DNA from: Mallotus nudiflorus
Taxonomy: Eukaryota > Streptophyta > Magnoliopsida > Malpighiales > Euphorbiaceae
Assembly: GCA_947683625.1 (NCBI GenBank)
Contig: CANTUR010000069.1
Location: 4,898,001 to 4,962,000, forward strand
Reading direction: 5' to 3'
DNA: 64,000 bases
Numbering within the stretch: position 1 is the stretch's first letter; each line of letters begins with the position of its first letter. Positions 12,218-23,070 of this stretch are shown here, one piece after another. The notes under the pieces are model-generated. The model ran no database searches, was not told where the DNA came from, and saw nothing but the letters and a program-made list of their open reading frames with translations. The position numbers and the translations under genes are program-made.

Positions 12218-13530
12218 TGTTGACCTTAGAAATCATCGATCTTAATTTTGATCTTAATAAAATTTTTAGCATTTAATTTGTTTGTTTAAGTGTGTATAAG
12301 TTAGGACTCTATTGGAAGTTAAAATGAAGTATGAATATCTTGGGTTGATTCACCCTTGAGATTCAATGAGGCTTTTGACATCCTTAGAGCTTTATAATGA
12401 GAAAGTTACCTTCTTCAAATTTTAAGTAGACATCTTAAGATTTCATAATTGAGCTTACTTTTCAAAATATGAGTTCATTTGGGTATGCAAATATTGAGTC
12501 AAATTCAATATATGCAGCTTCCATTTTAGATTGTATAGCTCTTAGTATTTTAGAAATATCTTGAGCTACAAAAGTCCAATTGAGATGATTCAAAATGATA
12601 TGGAAATCTAAGACAAATATCTACAACTTTAATGAAGAAAGTATAGGCAAATTCTAATTTCTTCAATATAAAATCACGGTTTCAACTCGTGCATAGCTAT
12701 TTGACATTAGTCTGCCATTTTAGTTTGCACAACTCTTAGTATTTTAGCAATATCTTGAGCTAAAGATGTCCAATTGAGGTGATTAAAAATGATATGGAAA
12801 TCTAAGTTAAATATCTATAACTTTTATGATGAAATTTTAGTCAAATTCAAATGTCTCTAGTACCCAATCACGATTTCAACCTGTGCACATCAGTTTGACA
12901 ACATTACTTTCAATAATTCAAAATTATAAATTTTGGATTCAAAATATAGACGTTGGACACATTATTTGCAATTTTAATAACTATATTTTTGGGTGTTTAT
13001 CTATATAAACACCTCTAGAGCTGAATGGAAGTTAATACATTTTTTTTGCTTATTATCATTCTTTATCTTAACATTCATTAAAGCTCTCAAATTCTCAAAT
13101 ATTCACTCTTTGTTTGTAACTCTTGTGAGAGTTGGTTATATCTTAGAAATAGAATTTCTCTTCATCTTAAATCTTAGGATATATTAGTAGGGAAGTGAGA
13201 TTTATTTCTAAAGGAATTGGTTTAAGTGTTGTCCATTGAAATACTTGGGATTTGGTTTTTTAAGCAAGTCTTGAAAACTCATGTTGTAAGGTTGTAAGAG
13301 TGCGCCAAAAAACTCTTGTGTAATCTCAATCTTGTGAATAAAATTATAAGTGATTGAAAATCCTAACTTAGGGATAAGTTAGGTGGAGACATAGGATTGT
13401 TGTTTAATATGAACTCCTTAAATCATTGTGTTCTTCATTCTTCCTTCTCAACATTTTTTCAATTATTACAAAGAAATATTTTTAATTTTGATTTTTATTT
13501 AATGGCCTTATTCACCCCCCCCCCTCTAAG
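12218..13530 (+). repeat. LTR of SIRE copy A (1.3 kb)
   Basis: Begins TGTTGACCTTAG after the PPT. It ends near the C-run CACCCCCCCCCC-TCTAAG at 13513-13530, the usual position of a C-tract at the end of SIRE-type LTRs. Inside, two parallel blocks (about 12535-12700 and 12720-12880, each with CTCTTAGTATTTTAG ... ATATGGAAATCTAAG) form an imprecise direct repeat of about 190 bp. A TATA-like TATCTATATAAAC lies at 12999-13011. The 3' part (about 13221-13530) is repeated at 13531-13862. Confidence 0.75.
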
Positions 13531-13862
13531 AATTTTTCAAGGAAGTTAGGGCCTATTCTTAAATGTAAGATTTAAGTGTTTGCCTATTGAAAACACTTAA
13601 AGAGTGATCCTAAATTCTTTTTTGTAGGGTTTGAGTATAGCCTCAAAATTCAAGTTGTAAAAATCAATCTAAGTGAATAGATTAAGGTGATTGTAAAATC
13701 TTACCTTGGAAAAGTTAAGTGGAGACATTGATTTGATTAATAAATCGAACTCTTTAAATACTTGTGTCCATATTTCTTATTCCTTCAATTCCTTCTAATT
13801 TTTTAATTATCCTTAAATTCATAAAATCATATTCATCCCCCCCCCCTCCTTAGGAAAATTAT
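13531..13862 (+). repeat. Terminal part of a second SIRE LTR, ending at the PBS
   Basis: A diverged second copy of the LTR end: TTTAAGTGTT at 13571 parallels 13221, GTTAAGTGGAGACAT parallels GTTAGGTGGAGACAT, and both copies end in a C-run (13836-13846 here). This copy is followed at once by a primer-binding site, so it acts as the 5' LTR end of SIRE copy B. Only about 330 bp of that LTR is present. Confidence 0.7.
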
Positions 13863-13865
13863 AAT

Positions 13866-13877
13866 TGGTATCAGAGC
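13866..13877 (+). promoter_or_regulatory. Primer-binding site of SIRE copy B
   Basis: TGGTATCAGAGC matches the standard copia primer site complementary to the 3' end of initiator methionine tRNA. It lies four bases after the LTR end and about 60 bases before gag. Confidence 0.95.
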
Positions 13878-13938
13878 ATGAGTTTTTAGTACTTAATTGC
13901 AAGAGGAATAAATCACAAGGAGTGAATCTCTAAATTTT

Positions 13939-15827
13939 TTAACTCTTAGACCCTTCTTTGATGGTAGTGACTACTCATATTAGAAGCTTAAAATAGAATT
14001 ATACTTAGATAGTGACCCAATTAAACTTTAGAATGTTCTATTAAAAGGATGGAAACCACCAAAAGCTACAATTGATGGGTGTTGAAATAACTTTATCAAG
14101 AAGTCAATGGCCAAATGATAAAAAAGAAGAAAATAATAAGAACACGAAGGCCATTACTATTTTGTTTGCCTTTATATCTAGAGAAGAGGGAGGCGAAGTT
14201 CAATATTACCAATCTGTAAAGGAAGTGTGGGAGACTCTTAAGAATCACTATGAAGGAAACATATAAGTAAGAAGCTAGAAGGTTCAACTCCATGTGTTTG
14301 AGTATGAACTTCTCAAAATAAAGCCTCAAGAATCAATAACAGAGATGAAAAACTGCCTCAACAACCTTCTTACCACCTTAAAGAAACTTGGAAAATATTT
14401 TTCCAAGGAAGAAGTAAATACTAAGATTCTAAGAATCCTACCTAAGAAGGATTGAAAATCTAGAGTTACTTTAATTAAGGAAGCTCATGACCTCTCAAAG
14501 CTCTTAATCGACATCTTAATTGGGAAGCTTCTTACACATAAACTCAACTTGAAATAAAAGGGAGATGAGAAATGAGTTGAAGAAGAAAGGCATTACTTTG
14601 AAAGCCTCTCAAGAAGCAAGTGATGATGAAAGTCTTATTGACTCTAGTGAAGTTGATGATGAAATAGTTATGATAACTAGAGGTTTTAAGAAGTTCTTGA
14701 AAAGAAAATGCTTCTCAAAGCAAAAAGACAACAAGAAGCTTGAAGTAAGAAGTACAAGGAGGTGACTTGACCGAGACACATTAGAAATAAGTGTCTAAAA
14801 TTAAAGTTCAAGAACAAAGTAGCAAAGGGTAAGAAAAAGACATTCAAAACTTCATAGGATGACTCCTTTAATTTGAAAAAGGAAGAGGAGCAGCAAGAAG
14901 TGGCCAACCTTTACTTTATGGAACTTTTGGACAATAATGAGGTACCATCTACTTTTTACTCTTATTGTGATGATAATGATAAGAGCTCTATTATGAGAAA
15001 ACTCATGTTTAAGTGCAAGAGCTTACTTTTTAAGAAAAAAGTTCTACAAGCATGAACTCTCTAATCTATCCAAGGATTTGAAACCTTGAAAATAATTTTT
15101 TAAAACTTGTTTTATCAAATGAAAAACTTATGAATTATTTAAAAAGGTCCACTTCATTGAATAAAGAACTCAAGAAAGAAAATGATGAAAATTAAAAGCT
15201 TTCTAGAGAAGTGTTAAATTTAAAAAAATTCTTTCTAGAGAAGTGTTGAATTTAAAAAATTATATCTCTAAATTCCAAAAGGGTGAAGAAACTTTAGATA
15301 ATCTTCTTGAATTCCAAAGGTACCATGGAAACACCCATGGACTTGGATACACAAATAAAGTCTCTTCTCCATCATCATCACACATAAAATTTATTAAAGC
15401 TACTTATGATGGCTCTGCCTCTTCTTCTCAGCATGATGAGACATTAATTAAGAAGCTTCAATCTTCTAGAGTCAATGTTAAGTCTTCAAAGACTAAATCT
15501 TTAGTGACTCAAAAGGTCAAAGCAAATGCCAAAAGACCTCAACCCAAATATGCCTTTATGTACAGTAGTAATAATACCTATAAGCATGCTTCACAATCGC
15601 ATCGCAATCATACTTGTGAATGTATATCTCACATGCATCCTAGGACACACAACCCACCTATAAAGCTTTCACAAAACTTGCATGCACAATTTGGTAGATT
15701 TAAACATCATAAGAAAAATTTGCAATTCTCCTATGCTAAACACACCTATAAAAGAAATAGGTTTACTAATGTTAAATATTTTTATTGCATGACCAAAGTG
15801 TTAGGATTTTATGATGCAAACATGTAG
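13939..15827 (+). pseudogene. SIRE-like gag (copy B)
   Basis: Starts as LTLRPFFDGSDYSY with TAG in place of the tryptophan of the conserved FDG-Y-YWK block. It continues through the UBN2-type gag core (EVWETLKNHYEGN at 14224, then ITEMKNCLNNLLTTLKKLG, KILRILPKKD). The middle is lysine- and glutamate-rich and probably coiled coil (14565-15240). The basic C-terminal part is open from 15243 to 15827, ending with a zinc knuckle that begins FYCMTK at about 15781 and is then cut by an inserted LTR piece. Gag would assemble the particle and bind RNA. Several frameshifts and stops, and a local duplication of TCTAGAGAAGTGTT-AATTTAAAAAA (about 15202-15260), break the frame. Confidence 0.85.
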
Positions 15828-15837
15828 TAGAAATTAA

Positions 15838-16171
15838 AAATTTATATATATGTATGTGTGTGTGTTTATATTTATATTTATTTATTTTCTTATTTATTTA
15901 AGGTAAGTGTTATCTTAAATAATTGGAAATGATTTTAATTTTAGAATTAGAATCAAAATAGAAAAAGAAGGTTAAACTTACTAAAATTATTTTGGTAAAT
16001 GAAAGGATAGAGAAACCCTAGATGATATGTATATATATACATCTTATTCTCTAAGGTTTCACACACATCTTCTTATTCCACCTTCATTTAGTTCTTTAAA
16101 AAATAAAAAATAAAAAATAAAAAGAGAGATACATAAAGAGAAAAGAGAGGTCTTTGATAAGGTGCTAGCAC
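15838..16171 (+). repeat. Angela LTR fragment (+), promoter-proximal part
   Basis: Matches the 2893-3176 part of the LTR at 1941-3453 in the same orientation: GGTAAGTGTTATCTTAAATA, GAGAAACCCTAGATGATATG, a TATA-like TATATATATAC at 16031-16041, TTCTCTAAGGTTTCAC and GGTGCTAGCACAC. A TA/TG microsatellite starts it at the same LTR position where other copies have a microsatellite. It interrupts the SIRE gag zinc knuckle. Confidence 0.75.
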
Positions 16172-17006
16172 ACAAATCATAAGTGGCCTCTAGAAAGACA
16201 TTATGACTACTTAAATTGTGTAAAGGCAGATAATCTGATATAGCCTAATCCACAGTATGTATAATAAAGTCCTTTTAGCACACAATATCTTGATTGAACA
16301 GAAGACATGGTTTATGTCATCCTTATATAATTCAATCATAATATTTCTCGATCTTAAGTAGATTGACACTAATAACTCTTTATCAACTCATTCTAGTATG
16401 ACTATGCATTTTTTTTCAATCTAACTAATCAAGGGGCCTATAACGTAGCCATGATTTCCTTCTCAATCACTCATATTCCTTATATAACTCTTTCTTTATC
16501 TAATCACAACCTATTATGCCATTCGGTTAAAGATGATATTATAATGTGTTAAAATTAGAACTTATTACATAGGAAACCATCGTGATTTCAAGTCAGATGA
16601 CTAAAATAATACTATCTTGATGAGAATCACTTATGACAATTATCCATGTATTATTCTCATAGCGGGTTAATCCAGTACATCATTTCTTAAATATGTACCT
16701 ATGAGTTGACTTAATATCTCATATACATGATTAGTAAAACATAATCATCAATCAATATCTTACTAGTCTTTATTCATTATTATTTCAATGATAATGATTG
16801 ATTAAGGATAATTTAGAATATAATTCAATTATTACCTACAGTTTTACTATCAAGTCACATAATTAATGACCTTAGGTAGAATTAACTATTTAAGGAACTT
16901 ATTAGAATTAGCTAGTAATATAGAAAATGCCTCTTTATTAATAAATGAAATATGACAGTATCAAAATATGGTAATTATATAATTGGCCTAGGGCATATTA
17001 CTAACA
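16172..17006 (-). repeat. Angela LTR fragment (-), 5' half
   Basis: Reads on the minus strand from TGTTAGTAATATGCCC at 17006 leftwards and aligns with 57842-58558 (AAATCATAAGTGGCCTCTAG at the left edge). It abuts the preceding plus-oriented LTR piece at 16171/16172, so the two are opposed in orientation. The segment between them in a normal LTR is missing. Confidence 0.8.
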
Positions 17007-17109
17007 TAAAGATCACACTAACAATGTATACTTCTATAAAAATTATACTTGCAATTGCTTCTTTTGGACTATTTTAAAACTAACCAAACCTAGATAATTA
17101 AAGGTTTAG

Positions 17110-17550
17110 ATTAAAAAAGGTGTCTAAATGTGTTGATTATAGGTGTGCTTGAAGTCCATAAAAGCTAAAAGTCAACAGAACCTAGATAGTGGATGTTTAA
17201 GACATATGATTGGAGTCAAAAGTCAATTCATTTACCTTGAAGCTAAAGATGGTGTAAATGTCACCTTTGGAGATAATGCAAAAGGAAAGATTATTGAAAT
17301 TGGCAAGACATGTAACCCTCAAACTCTTTTGATTTATCATGTTCTATTAATTGATGGTTTAAAGAACAATCTTATTAATATTAGTCAATTATAAGATATG
17401 GGAAATAAGGTCATCTTCTATCCTAAAAATGGCTCTGTTAGAGTTTAAATGATGACAAATTTATTTTTAGTGGCAAAAGAGTTGATAATGTCTATATTAT
17501 TAACTTGAATAAAGTCAATAATAATGATATTAAATGTCTAATGTTTATCT
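17110..17550 (+). pseudogene. SIRE copy B protease region
   Basis: Resumes SIRE copy B after the LTR pieces. The frame at 17143-17394 reads VCLKSIKAKS, then LDSGCLRHMIG with the DSG aspartic-protease triad, VTFGDNAKGKIIEIG and LIYHVLLIDGLKNNL. It continues past a stop with NKVIFYPKNG and, in another frame, KRVDNVYIINLNKVN up to the next LTR insertion. Protease would cleave the polyprotein. About 90 residues of open frame survive, with one stop replacing a glutamine or cysteine-like position after ISQL. The pre-integrase and integrase that should follow are absent. Confidence 0.85.
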
Positions 17551-18038
17551 TGTTAGTGATATGTACTAGATCAATCATGTACAACTATGCTTTAACATTG
17601 TCATATGTTGATTTTATTTAAAAAAAAAGACATTTTCATTATTATTTTATGTTATAAAAATTACTTGAATAGTCAATTCTTCTTAAAGTCATCGACTTGA
17701 TAGTATAACCCTTAAGTTAAATATAAAGTTCTATTTTATATTTATCCTTAGTCATTTATTATTGTTGAAATAACAATGAATTATGACTAGTACGGTGTTG
17801 ATTGATGATTATGTTTTGATAATCATGTATATGAGATATTAAGTTAACACATAAGTACTTGTTTGAGATATAATGTACTGGATTGACCCACTCTGAGAAT
17901 ACTATATAAATAATTGTCATAAGTAATGCTCATCATAGTAATATTGTTTTAGTCCTCTAACCTTTAAATCACCATGGTTTTTTATATAATCATTTTGTAT
18001 TTTGACACATTCTAACATTGTTTTTAATAATGGTGACA
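17551..18038 (+). repeat. Angela LTR fragment (+), 5' third
   Basis: Begins TGTTAGTGATATGTACTA inside the SIRE copy B protease region and aligns with 1941 to about 2403 (ATGTACTGGATTGACCCA, then AGTAATGCTCATCAT). It stops near TCTAACATTGTTTTTAATA. The remaining 1 kb of LTR and the whole SIRE integrase are missing between here and the next SIRE piece, which fits an insertion followed by a deletion. Confidence 0.8.
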
Positions 18039-18328
18039 TAGATTGAATCTAACCCACCTGATCCTAGAAAGGATTTCATTAGTGTTGACAATGTTGTAGT
18101 GGATTTTATGGAGATGAGCCTTCAAGAAAATGATGCCAAAAAAAACTTGAAGATAGATGATCCCAAAAAAGAAGAGGATAAGGAGGTACCCCAACTTACC
18201 TTGAAGGATGAACTACTAAAGGAGTGGCAATTCAAGAAAGCTCACCTAAAAGATTTCATCATTTATGACACTTTAAAGGGGGTAACCACTAAATCTCACT
18301 TTAAATTTTTGTTAATTTAGCCTTCATC
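18039..18328 (+). pseudogene. SIRE copy B segment between integrase and RT
   Basis: Open from about 18045 to 18320: ESNPPDPRKDFISVDNVVVD, an acidic lysine-rich stretch, then LLKEWQFKKAHLKDFIIYDT and LKGVTTKSHFKFL. The KEW-FK-AH-KD-I-GD-SKGV-TRS pattern is the linker that precedes RT in SIRE-like elements. A frameshift near 18310 leads to NLAFI and then the next LTR begins. It links the protease piece (17110-17550) with the RT piece (20512-21822) as one original element. Confidence 0.75.
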
Positions 18329-20505
18329 TATTAGTATAGATGTATGCCCTAGAGGAAAATCACATATTTTGACATTGTAAATAACCCCAAATGGCAATAA
18401 AATATTCATTTAAATAAAGTGGTTATTTATTTAAGTATTTATCCATTAGCATAATGTTAAATAAATCTATTATCAAAGAGTTGATAATATGAGCTACAAA
18501 TTTATTTAGTACACATGCTATAAAAATGTTCATAGATGATTAATTAATATTTGGGTAATATTAAGTAGACTATCACCTCTATCTATTTTCCTTGATTAGT
18601 ATGTGATACTAACAATGGGAGGTAGTGAGTCTTATGCTACTTGATATGAGATATTATAATAGACATGTGGATACTCATGTGATAGGTGGATCGAACAATG
18701 ACATTAGATTTATGATTATAAGGATATTCACTTATATTCAATTATCGTAATCTAGGTTATAATGGCGGATATAGTCCTTTGACCTAAGGCAACACGATTA
18801 TGCATATTTAAGTGGCTAGGGTTTGTTACCACTTACATACTTATGTTATTCACACATGGGTATATGGTGTGTGGTAGCTCTAGTTAGTTAAATATATGGA
18901 TGAGTATTTGATCAAGATGGGATTCATTGCTTAGATGGAACTGGGATAAGATCTTTGAAAGAGTTTCATTGCTAGAAAATGTTTCTAGTATTTGTTATGT
19001 TTTATCAAGAATAGAACTTGAGATGAGGCCATATGATAAAGCTATTAAAGTTTAACTAAACCTTAACTCTAGGCTATATCGAGATCTTCTAATAAATGGA
19101 TTTTAGTGCACGTTAATTATAACCAAAGGGTTCATGTGAATCAATACATACATTCATTTCTAATTAAGTAGTTGTGATATTAATGCTAGGAGTTACTCAT
19201 AACTTATGAGAACTAAATGTGTATAATTAGGATTTTCACATTTAGACTTGAAAGAGTTTCAAATAATATCAAGGGTAATTTTCACATTTGTATTCTTATT
19301 GCCAATTAGACATGAACCTAGTAAGTCATACCTAAAAGAGCTTTATTGATCACCATCACTGTTAATCCAATTATTGATTAAAGTGTTTAATCAATTAATT
19401 AAGATTTATGAAATTGGATTTATGCTTTAAGCAATGGTTCTAGCATATTATGAAATCAAATTCAAGTAAGGGTTTAATTATTAATTAATACTTAATTAAT
19501 ATGATATATTAATTAAAGTATTAAATTAATATTATATTTTATTTCTAATTGGACTTGGATTAATGGTCTAAAAGGGTTTTGGACCAAATATTAGTCAAAG
19601 ATGTTGAGAAGGCCCATGAACCTAATCTAGGCCCATATGTCTAATGGATTAGGCTTAGGCAAAGTCTTGGGCCAATTACCAAGCCCAAGTCCATACATAT
19701 TGATATGGTCAAATTTGTCATGTTAGGTACATTATCTTTTATGTGTAAAATGTTGACTATGGTAAATTTGTTATATTAGGCACACATTATCTTTTATGTG
19801 TAAAATTTTGACTATAGGTATCATAAGATGTATATCACATTGGCATGTGTAGAGAATATATGTAGATATAATATATGGTATGTATTAATTCTCTACACAT
19901 TTTACAACTTGCATACTTATCATGAAAAGTTGTATACTTATCATGTAATAAGGTTTGCTTTTTCATTATATATATACATAACCTAAGAAGTGTTATAAGG
20001 TTGGAAAAAGTTAGAGAAGTGTAGAGATACACAAAAGAGAGGAACAACATATACTCAAAAATAAAACCTAAAGTATCCTTGCTAAGGGATTGAATTAGTG
20101 TAAGTTTATAAGGGTCTATTAAGAGGGCATCTTGTATCTAGCTCAATCAAAGCAAGAAGATGATTGGTGGAGCTTTGGTATTTCAAGTTAGGGGCCTAAC
20201 ACTTAGGAGGCTTGAGCATTTGATTCAAGAGTTAATCCTAATTACATTAAAGCTTATAGATAATTATTATGATCTATATCAAACTTAGGAGTTGGTAAGT
20301 TTTCTTAAACTTAGAATTCATAGGTTGTTGCTTATATATGTTGTTTTGTTATTTAGCTATGTGTAAAATGCTAATTAGATATATGGGAATGGAAATCTTC
20401 ATGTGATGAAGGGTTATGCAAGTAAAATTTTTAAAATTTTACCCTATCTAAGGTTTGTGCTCATCACACTTGTATATTGCATAATTGTTAATAGGTTAGT
20501 TACTA
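18329..20505 (+). repeat. copia-3 LTR, copy 1 (2.2 kb, no internal region attached)
   Basis: Starts TATTAGTATAGATGTATGCC and runs parallel to the LTR at 54306-56551 through its full length (CCTAGAGG, GGGAGGTAGTGAGTC, TGGCTAGGGTTTGTTACC, GCTTAGGCAAAGTCTTGG) to TTGCATAATTGTTAATA. SIRE copy B sequence lies on both sides, so it looks like a solo LTR or remnant in that element. About 65 codons of SIRE pre-RT and RT start are missing at the right junction. The open frame on the minus strand at 19835-20050 lies inside this LTR and is not a gene. Confidence 0.8.
19711..19817 (+). repeat. Direct repeat inside copia-3 LTR
   Basis: TTATCTTTTATGTGTAAAAT-TTGACTAT occurs twice about 52 bp apart. The copy-3 LTR has the same doubled block at 55742 and 55811, about 69 bp apart. 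Position upstream of the TATA-like ATTATATATATACATAACC (19967) fits a promoter-proximal element. Confidence 0.65.
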
Positions 20506-20511
20506 AATGTT

Positions 20512-21822
20512 ATAATTAAGAGGAAGACATTGATTATGATGAAACCTTTGCCTTATTGCAATGTTAGAAGCTATTAGGATGTTACTTGCATTTGCATCTT
20601 TTATGAATTTTAAACTTTACCAAATGGTTATAAAAAGTGCTTTTCTAAATGGCTTTATATAAGAAGAGGTATATGTTAAGCAACCTCCGAGTTTTGAAAT
20701 CTTTGAGTTTCCAAACCATGTTTCAAACTTTTAAAAACTTTATATGAATTTAAATAAGCTCCTAGAGATTAGTATGAAAGGTTGAGTAACTTTCCTTTTG
20801 AGAAAGGATTCTTTGAAGTAAAGTTGACATAACACTATTCGTAAAATAATCTAAAAATAATTTATTAATTATTCAAATATATGTTAATGATATTATTTTT
20901 GGTGCTACTAATCACTCTTTATGTGAGGAATTCTCTAAGCTTTTACAAGGTGAATTCAAAATGAGTTTAATGGGATAACTTAAGTTATTTCTTGGTCTCC
21001 AAATAAAAAATAAGATCTTTATTAATCAAGCTAAGTACACAAGGGACATCCTCAAGAAGTTTAGGATGGATGGAGTTAAAGCATGCAAAACTCCAATGAG
21101 CACCACTACCAAGCTTTGCAAGGATAAGAGTGGAAAGATGGTGAATGAAAAGTGATTTAGAGGTATGATCATATCCCTTCTTTATTTTACCATAAATAGA
21201 CCTAATATTTTATTTGTTACTTGTTTATGTGCTAGATTTCAATCTTATCTTAAAGAGTCTCATTTGAATGTGATTAAAAGAATTCTTAAGTATCTTATAG
21301 GAACTATGCATTTAGGACTTTAGTACCTTAGGAGTGATTCCTTTAACCTTACTAGCTATTTAAATGCCAACTTTGGATAGTTTGCTAAATAGAAAAAGCA
21401 CTTTCAGAACTTGTCAATTTTTAGGACAATGTTTAGTTTTTCAGTTTAATAAAAAATAAGTTTCAGTTGCCTTATCTATGACTAAAGCTGAGTATGCGAC
21501 TGTTTATTATTATTGCTCACAACTATTGTGGGAAAAATAATAAGTAATGAACTTTGGTATTGAGATTGATCATATTCCAATCAAATGTGACAATACAAGT
21601 GCTATTAACCTTAGCAAAAACCGTATTCAATACTCTAAGACTGAGAATATAGACATTAAGCACCATTTCTTGCATGTTCATGTTTAAAGTGGTGATATAT
21701 CGCTCGTTTTTGTTGATACTAACAATCAACTTATGGATATATTCACTAAACCTCTTAAGGAGGAGAGATTGAACTACATCAAGAAAAAACTTTGTATGTT
21801 AGATGGATTTAGCTTGAATTAA
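20512..21822 (+). pseudogene. SIRE-like RT-RNase H (copy B)
   Basis: Final pol part of copy B, much more decayed than copy A. It reads EEDIDYDETFA, LEAIRMLLAFASFMNFKLYQ, IKSAFLNGFI, EEVYVKQPPSFE. The active site at 20880-20891 is YVND, one aspartate lost. TLSTISCMF-type frames follow, with SKNRI..., DIKHHFLH-like and FTKPLK blocks near 21600-21760 and a stop at 21820-21822. Many stops and small indels. The open frame on the minus strand at 21523-21729 is its shadow. Confidence 0.85.
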
Positions 21823-22891
21823 TTAGATATTATTTATTTGAATTGAGTTGCTATATGTTTTAAACTTATGCATCGTGATAAGTGATTATTCATGCTTATT
21901 TTTTTTGATTAATCTTACAAATTAACAATTAATCTTTCAAATATTAATAATTAATTCAAAAATTAAATATTAATCATGCAAATATTAAAAAGTCCATCAA
22001 TTAACCTTGACCATTGTATGATACAAAATGATTGCAAATATTCCTCTATTAAATGCAAAAATTGCACCTTTCTTAATACTTTTTATTCTATCAATTTAAT
22101 CCAAAAGGACTTAATTGTCAAAATTTCTCAAAATTGTTTTGACCTAATTAATTTTTTTTTTTTGAAAATTTAGGGACTATCTTGCATTTTGCTCGTGACC
22201 ATTATAGTTATAAATAAGGATCATGAAACTTGTAACGCTCAAATCCTAAGCTCCTCAGGGTCTCTGCTTATGATTATGAGATGGTGTCATGAGGTCTCCT
22301 TATAATCATGAGGAGTCCAATCATGATGGACTCCTCATGATTATGAGTGGAGTCCTAACAGACCTAGAAAACAATTTTTTTACCTTTTAATGCACAATCA
22401 TAACTCTTCAAGACCCGAACGACTCTTAAATTTTAACTATTGATGTTTTACTCATCCAATGGCTAAAAGTGCTCTTTTTTACTATAAATACTTTAATTTC
22501 ATCCCCCTTCTCGCTTTGCTCACAAATTCTTAACATTCATTCTAATCCTTTCCATTTTTTCTTCAATCACTCATTCTCTTCCTTCCTTGTTATCTTTATT
22601 TTTCTTTTTCTTCAAACTTTTTTTTTATCTTTTCATTACTTATCTTTCACTTTCCTCTCTTTTTGATATTTGGCAAAAGGGGACAGAAATATCATTAACA
22701 CCTAATTTGTGCATATGCTTAAAATTGAAAATTGATCTTGGTCTTTAAACTTCTTGAACAAAGACATCCTTGTTGAGTGGGAGCACACACACCAATCTTT
22801 TGTAAAATTAACTAAGTATAATATTAAGGGAAAGCTACACACTTGACACATTGTTTATGCCCAAACTTTTTATCAAATTGGTTGTCAAAGT
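21823..22891 (+). other. Long 3' region of SIRE copy B
   Basis: Corresponds to 10985-12203 of copy A but is barely alignable. It contains a perfect hairpin (22302-22344), a CCAAT/TATA-like pair (ATCCAATGG at 22455-22463, ACTATAAATAC at 22480-22490), a pyrimidine-rich stretch 22490-22665, and a purine tract after GGCAAAAGGGG at 22672. No env gene is supported. The frame at 22469-22666 is T-rich low complexity. Confidence 0.55.
22302..22344. other. Perfect hairpin, 17-bp stem, 9-nt loop
   Basis: Left arm ATAATCATGAGGAGTCC (22302-22318) and right arm GGACTCCTCATGATTAT (22328-22344) are exact reverse complements around the loop AATCATGAT. Further part-copies (ATGATTATGAG at 22270 and 22338) flank it. 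No T-run follows, so it is not a bacterial-type terminator. Confidence 0.9.
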
Positions 22892-22906
22892 AAAAAAGGG
22901 GAATAT
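22892..22906 (+). promoter_or_regulatory. Polypurine tract of SIRE copy B
   Basis: AAAAAAGGGGAATAT directly before TGTTGACC, matching copy A at 12204-12217. Confidence 0.85.
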
Positions 22907-23070
22907 TGTTGACCTTGTACTTGATCAATTCCTTTATTTTGACTTTAATAAATAATTTGTTTACACTAATCATGTTTGTTAAGTGTTTAAGACTTAACTC
23001 TCTCCTAAATGTGTCCAAAAGATCACTTAATGCATCCTCAAAGTTCTTATCCACTATCATATCAAAGTAG
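22907..23070 (+). repeat. Truncated 3' LTR of SIRE copy B
   Basis: Begins TGTTGACCTTGTACTTGATC, aligns with the first 160 bp of 12218 onward (TTTGACTTTAATAAA, GTTAAGTGTTTAAG), then gives way to AT-rich spacer. The LTR is broken after about 165 bp. Confidence 0.7.

Noticed and set aside
11584..12276. Hydrophobic frames in the SIRE 3' region as a possible env gene
   Set aside because: Composition of T-rich DNA explains them; no signal peptide with continuing ectodomain, and copy B has no matching frame.
13866..13877. tRNA-like sequence
   Set aside because: It is a 12-base primer-binding site complementary to a tRNA end, not a tRNA gene; no cloverleaf surrounds it.
22469..22666. 65-codon frame as a membrane peptide
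   Set aside because: Encoded by a pyrimidine-rich tract with no conservation in copy A.
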